In this document: in pieces, positions 55,511 to 63,817 of the stretch
Position numbering within the stretch: the stretch's first letter is position 1
How the letters are laid out: every line of letters begins with the position of its first letter
Assembly (NCBI RefSeq): GCF_014202315.1
Contig: NZ_JACHGN010000013.1
Location: forward strand, 62,001-126,000
DNA: 64,000 nucleotides
Direction of reading: 5' to 3'
Source of the DNA: Thermocatellispora tengchongensis
GTDB lineage: Bacteria; Actinomycetota; Actinomycetes; Streptosporangiales; Streptosporangiaceae
The notes under the pieces: model-generated
Seen by the model: only the letters and a program-made list of their open reading frames with translations
Database searches by the model: none
Told to the model about the DNA's origin: nothing
Translations under genes and position numbers: made by a program

Positions 55511-56544
55511 GCGAGCGGATGAGGGTCGCGGTGCTGGGCGCGAGCGGCTTCATCGGCGCCGAGCTGATCCGGCTGCTCTCCGGCCATCCCCAGGCCGAGG
55601 TGGCGTTCATGTCCTCACAGCAGCACGCGGGCAGGCCGCTCGGCCAGGTGGTGTCCGGGCTGCGCAACTCCCGGCTGGCCGGGCGGCGGCTGCGCGGCCT
55701 GGAGGAGCTGTCCAAGGTGTCCAAGGTGGACGTGGCGTTCTCCTGCCTGCCCAACGGCGTGCTGCCCGGCGTGCTCGACGAGGTCAGCGGCCAGGCCGAC
55801 CTGGTGCTGAACCTCGCGGGGGACTATCGGCTGCGCGACCCGGCCGAGATCGCCGAGCACTACCCCGAGTCGGCCGGCGGCTGGCGCCAGCCGATCCCCT
55901 ACTACGTGCCCGAGTTCGGCCCCAGGCCGAGCGAGCCGGTGGTCAACCTGCCCGGATGCATGGCCGTCGCCGGCCTGTACGCCCTGTACCCGCTGTTCGC
56001 GGACGGGCTGGTGGAGCCGAGGGCGGTCGTGGACGCCAAGACCGGATCGAGCGGCGGCGGCGCGGGCAGCGCGGAGCACCCGGCGCTGCGGTACGGCAAC
56101 CTGCGCGTGCACCGCCTGCACGGCCACCGGCACGCGCCGGAGATCGGGCAGGCGCTGGGCACCCTGACCGGCGTCAAGCCCGACCTGCAGTTCTCCGCGT
56201 TCAGCCTGCCGGTCTCGCGCGGGGTGTTCGCGACGGCGTACACCTGGCTGCGGCCCGGCGTGGAGGCCGGCGAGGTGCGCCGGGCCTTCGCCAGGGCCTA
56301 TGCCGACGCCCCGTTCGTACGCGTCGCGGGCGGGCGCTCCCCGATGACGTTCCCCATGCTCAAGACCGTCGTCGGCAGCAACACGGCCGAGGTCGGGCTG
56401 TCGGTCGAGGGCTCCCGCTGCGTGACCGTCGCCGCCCTGGACAACCTGATCAAGGGCGGCGCGGGCCAGGCCGTACAGGCGATGAACCGCGTCTTCGGTC
56501 TTGAGGAGACGCTCGGCCTGCCGGAGGTGGGACCATGGCCGTGA
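55507..56544 (+). CDS. lysY: LysW-bound acyl-phosphate reductase LysY (ArgC family)
   Basis: 345 residues. NADPH-dependent reductase that turns the carrier-bound gamma- or delta-acyl phosphate into the semialdehyde. Rossmann motif VAVLGASGFIGAELIRLL, catalytic Cys in VVNLPGCMAVAGLYAL, and His in RLHGHRHAPEIGQ. ATGA overlap with lysX. The semialdehyde made here is the acceptor expected by the transketolase encoded downstream. Confidence 0.92.
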   Translation: MSERMRVAVLGASGFIGAELIRLLSGHPQAEVAFMSSQQHAGRPLGQVVSGLRNSRLAGRRLRGLEELSKVSKVDVAFSCLPNGVLPGVLDEVSGQADLVLNLAGDYRLRDPAEIAEHYPESAGGWRQPIPYYVPEFGPRPSEPVVNLPGCMAVAGLYALYPLFADGLVEPRAVVDAKTGSSGGGAGSAEHPALRYGNLRVHRLHGHRHAPEIGQALGTLTGVKPDLQFSAFSLPVSRGVFATAYTWLRPGVEAGEVRRAFARAYADAPFVRVAGGRSPMTFPMLKTVVGSNTAEVGLSVEGSRCVTVAALDNLIKGGAGQAVQAMNRVFGLEETLGLPEVGPWP

Positions 56545-58457
56545 CCGACGCCCCCGGGTACGGCGCGACCGCGCTCAAGGAGGTCAACCCGTACCGCGCG
56601 CTGTACGTCGTCAAGCTGGGCAGCTCGACCCTGCGCCACGCCCGGGTCTACGACGAGCTGGCCGAGCTGCGCGCCCGCGGCGCCCGGTTGCTGGTGGTCA
56701 CCGGCGGCGCGGCCGACATCTCGCTGCACTACGCGCTCATCGGCCGGCCGGTCAGGACGCTGGTCCTGCGCGGCGGCGACGAGGTGCGCTACTGCCCGCC
56801 GGACGAGATGCAGCACATCATCGACGCCTACGAGCAGATCACCCTGCCCCGGGTGCGCCAGGAGCTGGGCGGTCGCGGGCTGTCGGTGTTCGCCGCCACC
56901 GGGCGGGTCGAGGGGCTGGTCACCGCCACGCCCAACGGCCCGATCCGCGCGGTGGACGGCGGCAGGCAGCGCTTCGTGCGCGACCACCGCGCGGGCACGG
57001 TCGCCCAGGTGGACGCCGCACGCCTGGCGGAGCTGCTGGACGCCTTCGACGTGGTGTGCCTGTCGCCGCCGGTGGCGGCCACCGACGGGGGCGCGGCGCT
57101 GAACGTGGACGCCGACGTGCTGGCCGCCGAGGCGGCCGTGGCGCTCCGCGCCGACCACCTGCGCCTGGTGACGGGCACGGCGGGCCTGCTCACCGACCCC
57201 CGCGACCCCACCAGCACGCTCCCGCACGCCACGGCGGGCCAGGGCATGGCCTACGCCGGGGGCAGGATGCGGCAGAAGGTGCGCGCCGCCGAGCTGGCGC
57301 TGTCCGGCACCCCCGACATCGCCATCACCGGCCCGCACACCGTGGACGCCCGCGGCGGCACCCGCTTCTGGCGGGCCCCCGCCCCCGCGCCCGACCTGGA
57401 GCTGCCGGCCAGGATGGTCGAGCTGGCCTCGGTCTCCGGCGACGAGCGCGAGCTGGCGGAGTACCTCGCCGGCTGGTGCGCCGCCCACGGCATCGACGCG
57501 CACATCGACCCGGCGGGCAATCTGGTGGCCACGCGCGGCTCCGGCCCCCGGCGGCTGCTGCTGCTCGGGCACATGGACACGGTGCCGCACCTGTGGCCGG
57601 CCCGCTGGGACGACGAGACGATCACCGGGCGGGGCTGCGTGGACGCCAAGGGCAGCCTGGCGGCGTTCCTGGACACCCTGGCCGCCCTGGAGGTGCCCGG
57701 CGACGCGACCGTACGGGTCGTCGGCACCGTCGAGGAGGAGCGCACCGCCGCGGGCGCGTTCTACGTACGCGACCACTACCCCGCCGACGCCGTGATCGTC
57801 GGCGAGCCGAGCGGGGCCACCGCGCTGACCGTCGGCTACCACGGGGTGTGCAAGGCCCGCCTCGGCATCGCGCAGCCCACCGCGCACACCGCGGGCAAGG
57901 CCGCCAGGACCGCCGCCAGCCGCGTCGCCGACGCCGTCGCCGCGGCGGAGGCCGCGATCGCGGGCCTGGGCGCCGACACGCTCTTCGCGGTGCTCGGCCT
58001 GCGCGCCGGCAGCCGCGACGGGCTGCAGACGGGCGAGGCGGTCATCGACGTACGGGTGCCGCCGGGCCTGCGCACGGCCGAGGTGGCCGAGGCGCTGCGC
58101 CGCGCGGCGCCCGCCCCGGTCGAGGTCGAGATGATCCTGCAGACCCCGGCCGTCGCCACCCCGAGGACCAGCCCGCTGGTCAAGGCGTTCATCCGCGCGG
58201 CGCGCGCCGTGACCGGCGCGTCCCCCCGGATGCTGGCCAAGAAGGGCAGCAGCGACATGAACACCCTGGCCACGACCTGGCAGGGGGTGCCGATGGTGGC
58301 CTACGGGCCGGGCGACGCCTCGCTGGACCACACCCCGCACGAGCGCCTGGACGCCGCCGAGTACCGGCTGGCCGTCGCGGTGCTCGGCGAGGCCGTACGG
58401 CGCTGGCTGCGCGACGGCGCCCCGCTGCAGGCCGCGACGGTGGGGGAGGAGAGATGA
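56535..58457 (+). CDS. lysZ/lysK: Fusion of LysZ-type kinase and LysK-type carboxypeptidase
   Basis: 640 residues. About residues 20-275 are an amino-acid-kinase domain (VVKLGSSTL, VVTGGAADISLHYALIG, AGGRMRQKVRAAELAL), which phosphorylates the side-chain carboxylate of the carrier-bound substrate. About 285-630 are an M20-type deacylase (GHMDTVPH, CVDAKGSLAAF, TVEEERTAAGA, GEPSG, DHTPHERLD), which releases the product from LysW. Kinase and release enzyme are separate proteins in the classical pathway. No stop or shift is seen at the joint. It overlaps lysY by 10 bases and the next gene by 4. Confidence 0.92.
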   Translation: MAVTDAPGYGATALKEVNPYRALYVVKLGSSTLRHARVYDELAELRARGARLLVVTGGAADISLHYALIGRPVRTLVLRGGDEVRYCPPDEMQHIIDAYEQITLPRVRQELGGRGLSVFAATGRVEGLVTATPNGPIRAVDGGRQRFVRDHRAGTVAQVDAARLAELLDAFDVVCLSPPVAATDGGAALNVDADVLAAEAAVALRADHLRLVTGTAGLLTDPRDPTSTLPHATAGQGMAYAGGRMRQKVRAAELALSGTPDIAITGPHTVDARGGTRFWRAPAPAPDLELPARMVELASVSGDERELAEYLAGWCAAHGIDAHIDPAGNLVATRGSGPRRLLLLGHMDTVPHLWPARWDDETITGRGCVDAKGSLAAFLDTLAALEVPGDATVRVVGTVEEERTAAGAFYVRDHYPADAVIVGEPSGATALTVGYHGVCKARLGIAQPTAHTAGKAARTAASRVADAVAAAEAAIAGLGADTLFAVLGLRAGSRDGLQTGEAVIDVRVPPGLRTAEVAEALRRAAPAPVEVEMILQTPAVATPRTSPLVKAFIRAARAVTGASPRMLAKKGSSDMNTLATTWQGVPMVAYGPGDASLDHTPHERLDAAEYRLAVAVLGEAVRRWLRDGAPLQAATVGEER

Positions 58458-59227
58458 ACCCGATCGACCTGGCCCGTGAGCGCGCCCTGCGCGCCCGCCG
58501 GTCGGTGGTGGACATGGCCGCGAGCGGCGTGGGCTGCCACCTCGGCGGCAGCCTGTCGGTGCTGGACATCCTGGTCGCCGCCTACACGGTGGCACAGGAC
58601 AGGCCCGGCGTGGAGGTGGTCTTGAGCAAGGGCCACGCCGCCGCCGCGCTGTACGCGGTGCTGCACCAGGTCGGCGTCATCGCCGAGGACCCCGCGCCGC
58701 TCTACGGCAAGGCGGGCGCGCCGTATACCGGGCACCCCTCGCCGAAGGTGCCCGGCGTGCGCTTCCCGACCGGCAGCCTGGGCCACGGGCTGGCGTACGC
58801 GGCCGGCTGGGCGCTGTCGCGGCGCCTGCTCGGCGCGCCCGGCGGCGCCATCGCCGTCGTCGGCGACGGCGAGCTGCAGGAGGGCCTGGTGTGGGAGACC
58901 CTGCAGATCGTCCAGGCCAAGCGCATCGGCGGGCTCACCGTCGTGGTGGACGTCAACGGCGGCCAGAACGACGGCCCCGTCGCCGACATCTCGCCGCTGA
59001 CCCGTCTGCCCGAGCGGCTGGCCGCCTTCGGCCTGGAGGTGATCGAGATCGACGGCCACGACATCGAGAAGCTGATGGACGTGCTGGTCCCGCGGGAGCG
59101 GCCCACGGCAGTGCTCGCCGCCACCGTGAAGGGCAAAGGCGTGCCGGCCGTGGAGGGCAAGGCCGCCTCCCACTACGTGAAGATCAGCCCGGCCAGGGCC
59201 CGGCAGTGGAAGGCGGTGGCGCGATGA
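58454..59227 (+). CDS. Transketolase, N-terminal (TPP-binding) subunit
   Basis: 257 residues. TPP motif GDGELQEGLVWE through VDVNGGQNDG; upstream HLGGSLSVLDILVAAY and SKGHAAAALYAVL are typical. Half of a split transketolase, with the other half encoded next (ATGA overlap). In the carrier-protein pathway to vazabitide-type amino acids, a transketolase of this kind adds a two-carbon ketol unit to the LysW-bound semialdehyde; the same is inferred here. Confidence 0.92.
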   Translation: MNPIDLARERALRARRSVVDMAASGVGCHLGGSLSVLDILVAAYTVAQDRPGVEVVLSKGHAAAALYAVLHQVGVIAEDPAPLYGKAGAPYTGHPSPKVPGVRFPTGSLGHGLAYAAGWALSRRLLGAPGGAIAVVGDGELQEGLVWETLQIVQAKRIGGLTVVVDVNGGQNDGPVADISPLTRLPERLAAFGLEVIEIDGHDIEKLMDVLVPRERPTAVLAATVKGKGVPAVEGKAASHYVKISPARARQWKAVAR

Positions 59228-60147
59228 CGCTCAGCGGGCGCGAGGCGTACAAGGAGGAGCTGACCGCGCTCGCGGCCGGCGACCCGCGCATCGTGTGCCT
59301 GGAGGCCGACCTCGGCGGCGCCGGCCATCCCTTCGCCAGGCGCTTCCCCGAGCGGTTCCTCAACCTGGGCATCGCCGAGGCCGCCGCGGTCGACATCGCG
59401 ACCGGGCTGGCCTCGGCCGGGCTGCGCCCGTTCCTGAGCACCTTCGCCGCCTTCGGCACCTGGCGCGCCGCCGAGAGCGTCAAGCTGGGCCTGGGCTACC
59501 AGGGCGCCCCCGTCGTCCTGGTCTGCCCGTACGGCGGCGCGTCCGGCGGCTGGTTCGGCCCCACCCACCACGGCCTGGAGGACCTGGCCGTCGTGCAGAG
59601 CCTGCCCGGCGTGCGGATCGCGGTCCCGTGCGGCGAGGCCGAGACCCGCGCCGTCATCAGGTCCGCCGCCGCGCAGGACCGCCCCTGCTACGTGCGGCTG
59701 GCGCGCAACGAGCCGTACGAGGCCCCGTTCCCGCCCGCGGGCCCCGGCGAGGTGGGCTGGGTCCACCGCGGCGACGGTCCCGCCTGCCTGGTGTCGATCG
59801 GCGAGAAGCCGGCCGGGCTGTGCTCGGCCGCGACGCGGGAGCGCCCGGACCTCTCCCACGCCCACCTGTGCTGGGTGGACGCCGAGAGCCTGGCGCAGGC
59901 GGCCGGCGAGCTGGCGGCCTCGGCCCGGCGAATCGTCGTGGTCGAGGAGCACCGGGGCGCGGGCGGCGTCGCCTCCACCCTCGCGCTGCTGCTGCCCGGC
60001 CACGAGGTGCTCAGCGTCAACGCGGGGACCTCATGGCTTTCGGAGGGCGGCGACCACGACGAGACCCTCGCCGCGCTCGGGCTCACCGCCGAGGCGGTGC
60101 TGACCGCGGCGAGCCTCACCCCCACCCTCACCCAGGGAGCGACATGA
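59224..60147 (+). CDS. Transketolase, C-terminal subunit
   Basis: 307 residues, pyrimidine-binding and C-terminal domains. The catalytic Glu region is FLNLGIAEAAAVDIATGLA, followed by FLSTFAAFGTWRAAESVKL, and the C-terminal domain has VVEEHRGAGGVAS. Works with the preceding subunit in a heterotetramer. ATGA overlap on both sides, directly joined to the shell-protein gene. Confidence 0.92.
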   Translation: MTLSGREAYKEELTALAAGDPRIVCLEADLGGAGHPFARRFPERFLNLGIAEAAAVDIATGLASAGLRPFLSTFAAFGTWRAAESVKLGLGYQGAPVVLVCPYGGASGGWFGPTHHGLEDLAVVQSLPGVRIAVPCGEAETRAVIRSAAAQDRPCYVRLARNEPYEAPFPPAGPGEVGWVHRGDGPACLVSIGEKPAGLCSAATRERPDLSHAHLCWVDAESLAQAAGELAASARRIVVVEEHRGAGGVASTLALLLPGHEVLSVNAGTSWLSEGGDHDETLAALGLTAEAVLTAASLTPTLTQGAT

Positions 60148-61076
60148 CGACGATTCACAGCCAGACGAACGCCGGCCAGGCGAACGCCATCGCCGAGGTG
60201 ACCCGCCAGACCCTGTCGGACCCGGCGCTCACCCGGCGCAGCCCCGGCGAGGAGTTCGCCTGGGCGGTCGCCCGCGACGGCGACGGCGGCGACGTCACCG
60301 TCCCGATCCGCGGGTACCTGCCCTCGGCGTTCCCGCTGTTCGCCACCCGGCCCCGCTACACCGTGCGTCACCTGCTGAAGGTGGCCAGCGTCAGCGACCG
60401 GCCCACCGCGTACGTGTGGGAGGCGCCGCAGCCCGGCATGGACGTCCCGGGCCACACCTACGCCAGCACGCCGGAGTCGGGCTTCGGGCCGAGCGTCCAG
60501 CACGCCGAGCTGACCGACCTGGTGGTCGAGGTCCCGCTGCCCAAGGGCCTGCTCGGCGAGCCCGCCCTGCTGGCGGCGTTCGTCGACTACCGCGTCCTGG
60601 TCCGCATGGGCGTGGTGGAGAACGAGTCGCTGCTGCACGGCACCGCCGACGGCCGGATCGGCGGCCTGCTCACCCTGCCCGACATCCGCACCGGCGTGCT
60701 GGGCGAGGACGTGGGCGCGTCGCTGACCGCCGCAGCCGCGCGGGTCGAGGACACCGGCGGGTCCTGCGACGGGATCGTGGCCCACCCCGAGCTGTACTGG
60801 CGGCTGGTGCGCGACGGCACGCTCGCCAGGCTGAACGAGGTGGGCATCAGGGTGGCCCGCACCCGGATGATGCCGCGCGGCAAGGCGCTGCTCGGCGACT
60901 TCCGCGCCGCGGTCACGCTGCTCGACCCGGGCGAGTCCGCCCTCACGCTGCGCAGGAACGCCGGCCCCGGCGGCGAGGACGTCGTACGCGCCTCCGCCCG
61001 CGTCGGCCTGGCCGTGCACCTGCCCCAGCACTTCCTGCTGCTGTCGCCTCCGGGAGAGGAGGACGAGCGGGGATGA
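60144..61076 (+). CDS. HK97-fold encapsulin shell protein (family 3, natural-product type)
   Basis: 310 residues. The family layout is an N-terminal segment, an extended E-loop (about residues 85-115, rich in Pro/Gly/Ser), a P-domain helix (LLAAFVDYRVLVRMGVVEN), GGLLTLPDIRTGV, and an A-domain ending RTRMMPRGKALLGDFRAAVTLLDPG. The last parts match phage major-capsid/encapsulin HK97 proteins. No phage gene (portal, protease, terminase) is near, and no targeting-signal protein of the ferritin or peroxidase type. The location in a carrier-protein/sulfotransferase operon fits the family 3 natural-product encapsulins predicted by genome mining. It should assemble a protein cage that holds pathway enzymes. 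ATGA overlaps on both sides. Confidence 0.85.
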   Translation: MTTIHSQTNAGQANAIAEVTRQTLSDPALTRRSPGEEFAWAVARDGDGGDVTVPIRGYLPSAFPLFATRPRYTVRHLLKVASVSDRPTAYVWEAPQPGMDVPGHTYASTPESGFGPSVQHAELTDLVVEVPLPKGLLGEPALLAAFVDYRVLVRMGVVENESLLHGTADGRIGGLLTLPDIRTGVLGEDVGASLTAAAARVEDTGGSCDGIVAHPELYWRLVRDGTLARLNEVGIRVARTRMMPRGKALLGDFRAAVTLLDPGESALTLRRNAGPGGEDVVRASARVGLAVHLPQHFLLLSPPGEEDERG

Positions 61077-62131
61077 CCGACCGGCCGAGAGTGCTCTACA
61101 TCACCGGCTGGCTGCGCAGCGGCAGCACCCTGGTGGGCAACGTGCTCAACGAGCTGCCCGGCGTCCTGCACGCGGGCGAGCTGCACTACCTGTGGCGCAA
61201 CGGGGTGCTGCGCACCGGCACCAACTCGGTCTGCGGCTGCGGCGAGCAGGTCCGCGCCTGCCCGCTGTGGTCGTCGGTGCTGGCCTTCGCCGCGACCGGC
61301 GAGCCGTCCGGCGAGCCTGAGGCGCTGGCCCGCCGGATGACCGCCGCGCAGCGCCGCCTGCTGCGCACCCGGCACACTCCGGCCAGGCTGGCCGAGGCCA
61401 GGGCGGGCGCCGCGCCCGCCCCGGTCTCGGGCGTGCTGGACCGGATGGCCGGCCTGTACCGCGAGCTGGCCGCCCGCGGCGGGGAGCGGCTGGTGGTGGA
61501 CGGCTCCAAGTACCCCGCCGAGGCGGCGGCGCTGCTCGGCCGCGCTGACCTGGATGTGCGGGTGCTGCACGTGGTACGCGACCCGCGCGCCACCGCGCTG
61601 TCCTACCACCGCGGCAAGCAGTACATCTCGCCGATGGGCCCGGCGGCGAGCACCGCCTACTGGACGGCGTTCAACCTGGCCTCCGAGCTGGTCGGCGCCG
61701 CCTTCCCGGAGCGCTACCTGCGGGTGCGCCACGAGGATCTGGCCCGCCGCCCGGCCGAGACGCTCGCCCGGGTGATCGGTTTCGCCGGGCTGGACGACGC
61801 GCCGCCGGTGGACGGGGCGGGGATCGTCCGCCTCGGCGTGAACCACACCGTAACCGGCAACCCGGACCGGCTCCGGCACGGCGAGGTGGCGATCCGCCCG
61901 GACGAGCGCTGGCGCACCGAGCTGCCGCGCCGGCACAGGGTGACCGCGACCGCGCTCGCGCTGCCCCTGCTGCGCCGCTACCGCTACCCGCTGGCGCCCA
62001 CCTCGGCCGGAGACGGCGCGATCGGAGGCGGCGCGATCGGAGGCGGCGCGATCGGAGGCGGCGCGGCCGGAAGCAACACGATCGGAAACAACGCGATCGG
62101 AAAGGAGAAACTGGGATGGACCTCGGACTGA
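61073..62131 (+). CDS. PAPS-dependent sulfotransferase with C-terminal pentapeptide-repeat tail
   Basis: 352 residues. The 5'-phosphosulfate loop is ITGWLRSGSTLVGN (residues about 9-22), and the 3'-phosphate motif is VVRDPRATALSYHR (about 167-180). SDG/KYP region VVDGSKYPAEA. Transfers sulfate from PAPS to a hydroxyl or amine. After the catalytic domain comes a tail of six pentapeptides of the form Gxx(A/T)(I/A) (residues 313-342) and the end [10 protein letters not shown]. Such a flexible Gly/Ala tail on an enzyme next to a shell gene is a candidate cargo-loading segment. ATGA overlap with the shell gene; its last 16 bases overlap the SDR gene. Confidence 0.87.
   Translation: MTDRPRVLYITGWLRSGSTLVGNVLNELPGVLHAGELHYLWRNGVLRTGTNSVCGCGEQVRACPLWSSVLAFAATGEPSGEPEALARRMTAAQRRLLRTRHTPARLAEARAGAAPAPVSGVLDRMAGLYRELAARGGERLVVDGSKYPAEAAALLGRADLDVRVLHVVRDPRATALSYHRGKQYISPMGPAASTAYWTAFNLASELVGAAFPERYLRVRHEDLARRPAETLARVIGFAGLDDAPPVDGAGIVRLGVNHTVTGNPDRLRHGEVAIRPDERWRTELPRRHRVTATALALPLLRRYRYPLAPTSAGDGAIGGGAIGGGAIGGGAAGSNTIGNNAIGKEKLGWTSD
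62009..62098 (+). repeat. Six 15-bp tandem repeats encoding the sulfotransferase tail
   Basis: Units at 62009, 62024, 62039, 62054, 62069 and 62084; core ggcgcgatcgga. Units 2 and 3 are identical, and 5 and 6 have diverged (SN, NN in place of GG). Encodes GDGAI-GGGAI-GGGAI, then GGGAA-GSNTI-GNNAI. Directly followed by the RBS of the next gene. Confidence 0.9.
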
Positions 62132-62898
62132 CCGGGCGGGTCGCCCTGGTCGCCGCGGCGAGCAGCGGGCTGGGGCTCGGCGTGGCCCGCGCCCTGGCCC
62201 GCGAGGGCGCCCACGTGTCCATCGCCGCCCGCGACCCCGGCCGGCTGGCCCGCGCCCACGCCGAGGTCGACGCCGCGGGCCCCGGCAAGGTGCTGAGCAC
62301 CCCCGTGGACCTGCGCGACGACGACGCCGTCACCGCCTGGGTGGAGCGCACCGCCGCGGAGCTCGGCGCCCTGCACGTGGTGGTGACCAACTCGGGCGGG
62401 GTGCCGCACGGCCCGGCCGACGCCTTCACCCCCGGCCAGTACCGGGAGGCGCTGGAGGGCTCCATGCTGCCGCACGTCACCACGGCGCTGGCCGCGCTGC
62501 CCCACCTGAGGGCCGCGGGCTGGGGCCGCATCCTGATGATCACCTCCGAGGCGGTGCGGCAGCCCCTGCCCGGCACGGCCCTGTCCGCCTCGGCCCGGCT
62601 GGGCCTGCTCGGCTTCGCCAAGGGGCTGGTCCACGCCCTGGGCGCGAGCGGCGTCACGGTGAACGTGCTGGCCCCGGGCTGCCACCGCACCCCCGCGTTC
62701 GAGACGTTCCTGGAGGCGCACCCGGCCCCCGACAAGGAGACCGCGCTGAAGGAGATCACCGCGGAGATCCCGCTCGGCACGGTCGGCGACCCGGAGGACT
62801 TCGGCGCGATCGCCGCGTTCCTGGCCGGGGAGCAGGCGTCCTTCGTCACCGGCACGGTGCTGGTGGCCGACGGCGGCAACACGCGAGGGCTGGGGTGA
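62116..62898 (+). CDS. SDR-fold protein lacking catalytic Tyr/Lys
   Basis: 260 residues. The N-terminus [21 protein letters not shown] keeps the Gly-rich cofactor loop, and the end [12 protein letters not shown] is standard. The YxxxK motif is replaced: [14 protein letters not shown] has Leu and Ala at the Tyr and Lys positions; Ser is kept in MITSEAV. This pattern occurs in a FabG-like SDR subgroup with an atypical active site. It may bind NAD(P) for another purpose or reduce by a different mechanism. ATG 62116 lies inside the sulfotransferase gene (16-base overlap), with AAAGGAG 8 bases upstream. Confidence 0.85.
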   Translation: MDLGLTGRVALVAAASSGLGLGVARALAREGAHVSIAARDPGRLARAHAEVDAAGPGKVLSTPVDLRDDDAVTAWVERTAAELGALHVVVTNSGGVPHGPADAFTPGQYREALEGSMLPHVTTALAALPHLRAAGWGRILMITSEAVRQPLPGTALSASARLGLLGFAKGLVHALGASGVTVNVLAPGCHRTPAFETFLEAHPAPDKETALKEITAEIPLGTVGDPEDFGAIAAFLAGEQASFVTGTVLVADGGNTRGLG

Positions 62899-63815
62899 CC
62901 GAGATGGCGACCGGCTACCAGCTCTCCCACCTGGAGGCGCTGGAATCGGAGGCGATCCACATCGTCCGCGAGGTGGCCGCCGAGTTCGAGCGCCCGGCGC
63001 TGCTGTTCTCCGGCGGCAAGGACTCCATCGTGATGCTGCGGATCGCCGAGAAGGCGTTCTGGCCCGCGCCGATCCCCTTCCCGGCCGTCCACGTGGACAC
63101 CGGCCACAACTTCCCCGAGGTGCTCGCCTACCGGGACCGGCGGGCAGCCGAGATCGGCGTCCGGCTCATCGTCGCGTCGGTGCAGGCGTCCATCGACGCC
63201 GGCCGGGTGAGCGAGCCCGGCGGCAGGTGGCCGAGCCGCAACCGGCTGCAGACCACCACGCTGCTCGACGCCATCGCCGAGCACCGCTTCGACGCGGTGT
63301 TCGGCGGCGCCCGCAGGGACGAGGACAAGGCGCGCGCCAAGGAGCGGATCTTCTCCTTCCGCGACGAGTTCGGGCAGTGGGACCCCAAGAACCAGCGGCC
63401 CGAGCTGTGGAACCTGTTCAACACCCGCATCCGGCCGGGCGAGCACATCCGGGTGTTCCCGCTGTCCAACTGGACCGAGCTGGACGTGTGGCGGTACATC
63501 GCCCGCGAAGGGCTGGAGGTGCCCTCGATCTACTTCGCCCACCGGCGGCGGGTGTTCGAGCGCGACGGCATGCTCCTGGCCGAGAACCCGTACCTGACGC
63601 CGGGCCCGAACGAGCCGGTGTACGAGGCGACGGTGCGCTTTCGCACGGTGGGCGACATGACGTGCACCGGCGCGATCTCCTCCACCGCGGGCGACGTCGA
63701 GTCGGTCATCAAGGAGATCGCCGCCACCCGGATCACCGAGCGCGGCGCCACCAGGGCCGACGACCGCGCCGGCGAGGCGGCCATGGAGGACCGCAAGCGG
63801 GAGGGCTACTTCTGA
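62895..63815 (+). CDS. cysD: Sulfate adenylyltransferase small subunit CysD
   Basis: 306 residues. ATP pyrophosphatase-type motif [36 protein letters not shown] and [10 protein letters not shown], with the terminal RKREGYF found in CysD. With CysN it makes APS, the precursor of PAPS used by the upstream sulfotransferase. GTG 62895 overlaps the SDR stop (GTGA). Its place in the operon points to dedicated sulfate activation for the product, not general cysteine biosynthesis. Confidence 0.95.
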   Translation: MTEMATGYQLSHLEALESEAIHIVREVAAEFERPALLFSGGKDSIVMLRIAEKAFWPAPIPFPAVHVDTGHNFPEVLAYRDRRAAEIGVRLIVASVQASIDAGRVSEPGGRWPSRNRLQTTTLLDAIAEHRFDAVFGGARRDEDKARAKERIFSFRDEFGQWDPKNQRPELWNLFNTRIRPGEHIRVFPLSNWTELDVWRYIAREGLEVPSIYFAHRRRVFERDGMLLAENPYLTPGPNEPVYEATVRFRTVGDMTCTGAISSTAGDVESVIKEIAATRITERGATRADDRAGEAAMEDRKREGYF

Positions 63816-63817
63816 CC

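Noticed and set aside
54427-58457. Primary lysine or arginine biosynthesis by the LysW route
   Set aside because: Actinomycetes normally use the diaminopimelate and acetyl-ornithine routes. The operon here adds transketolase, a shell protein, a sulfotransferase and sulfate-activation genes and has no aminotransferase next to it, which fits secondary metabolism.
60144-61076. Capsid-like protein as a sign of a prophage
   Set aside because: No portal, terminase, protease, tail or integrase gene is near, and the gene is translationally coupled inside a metabolic operon; an encapsulin fits better.
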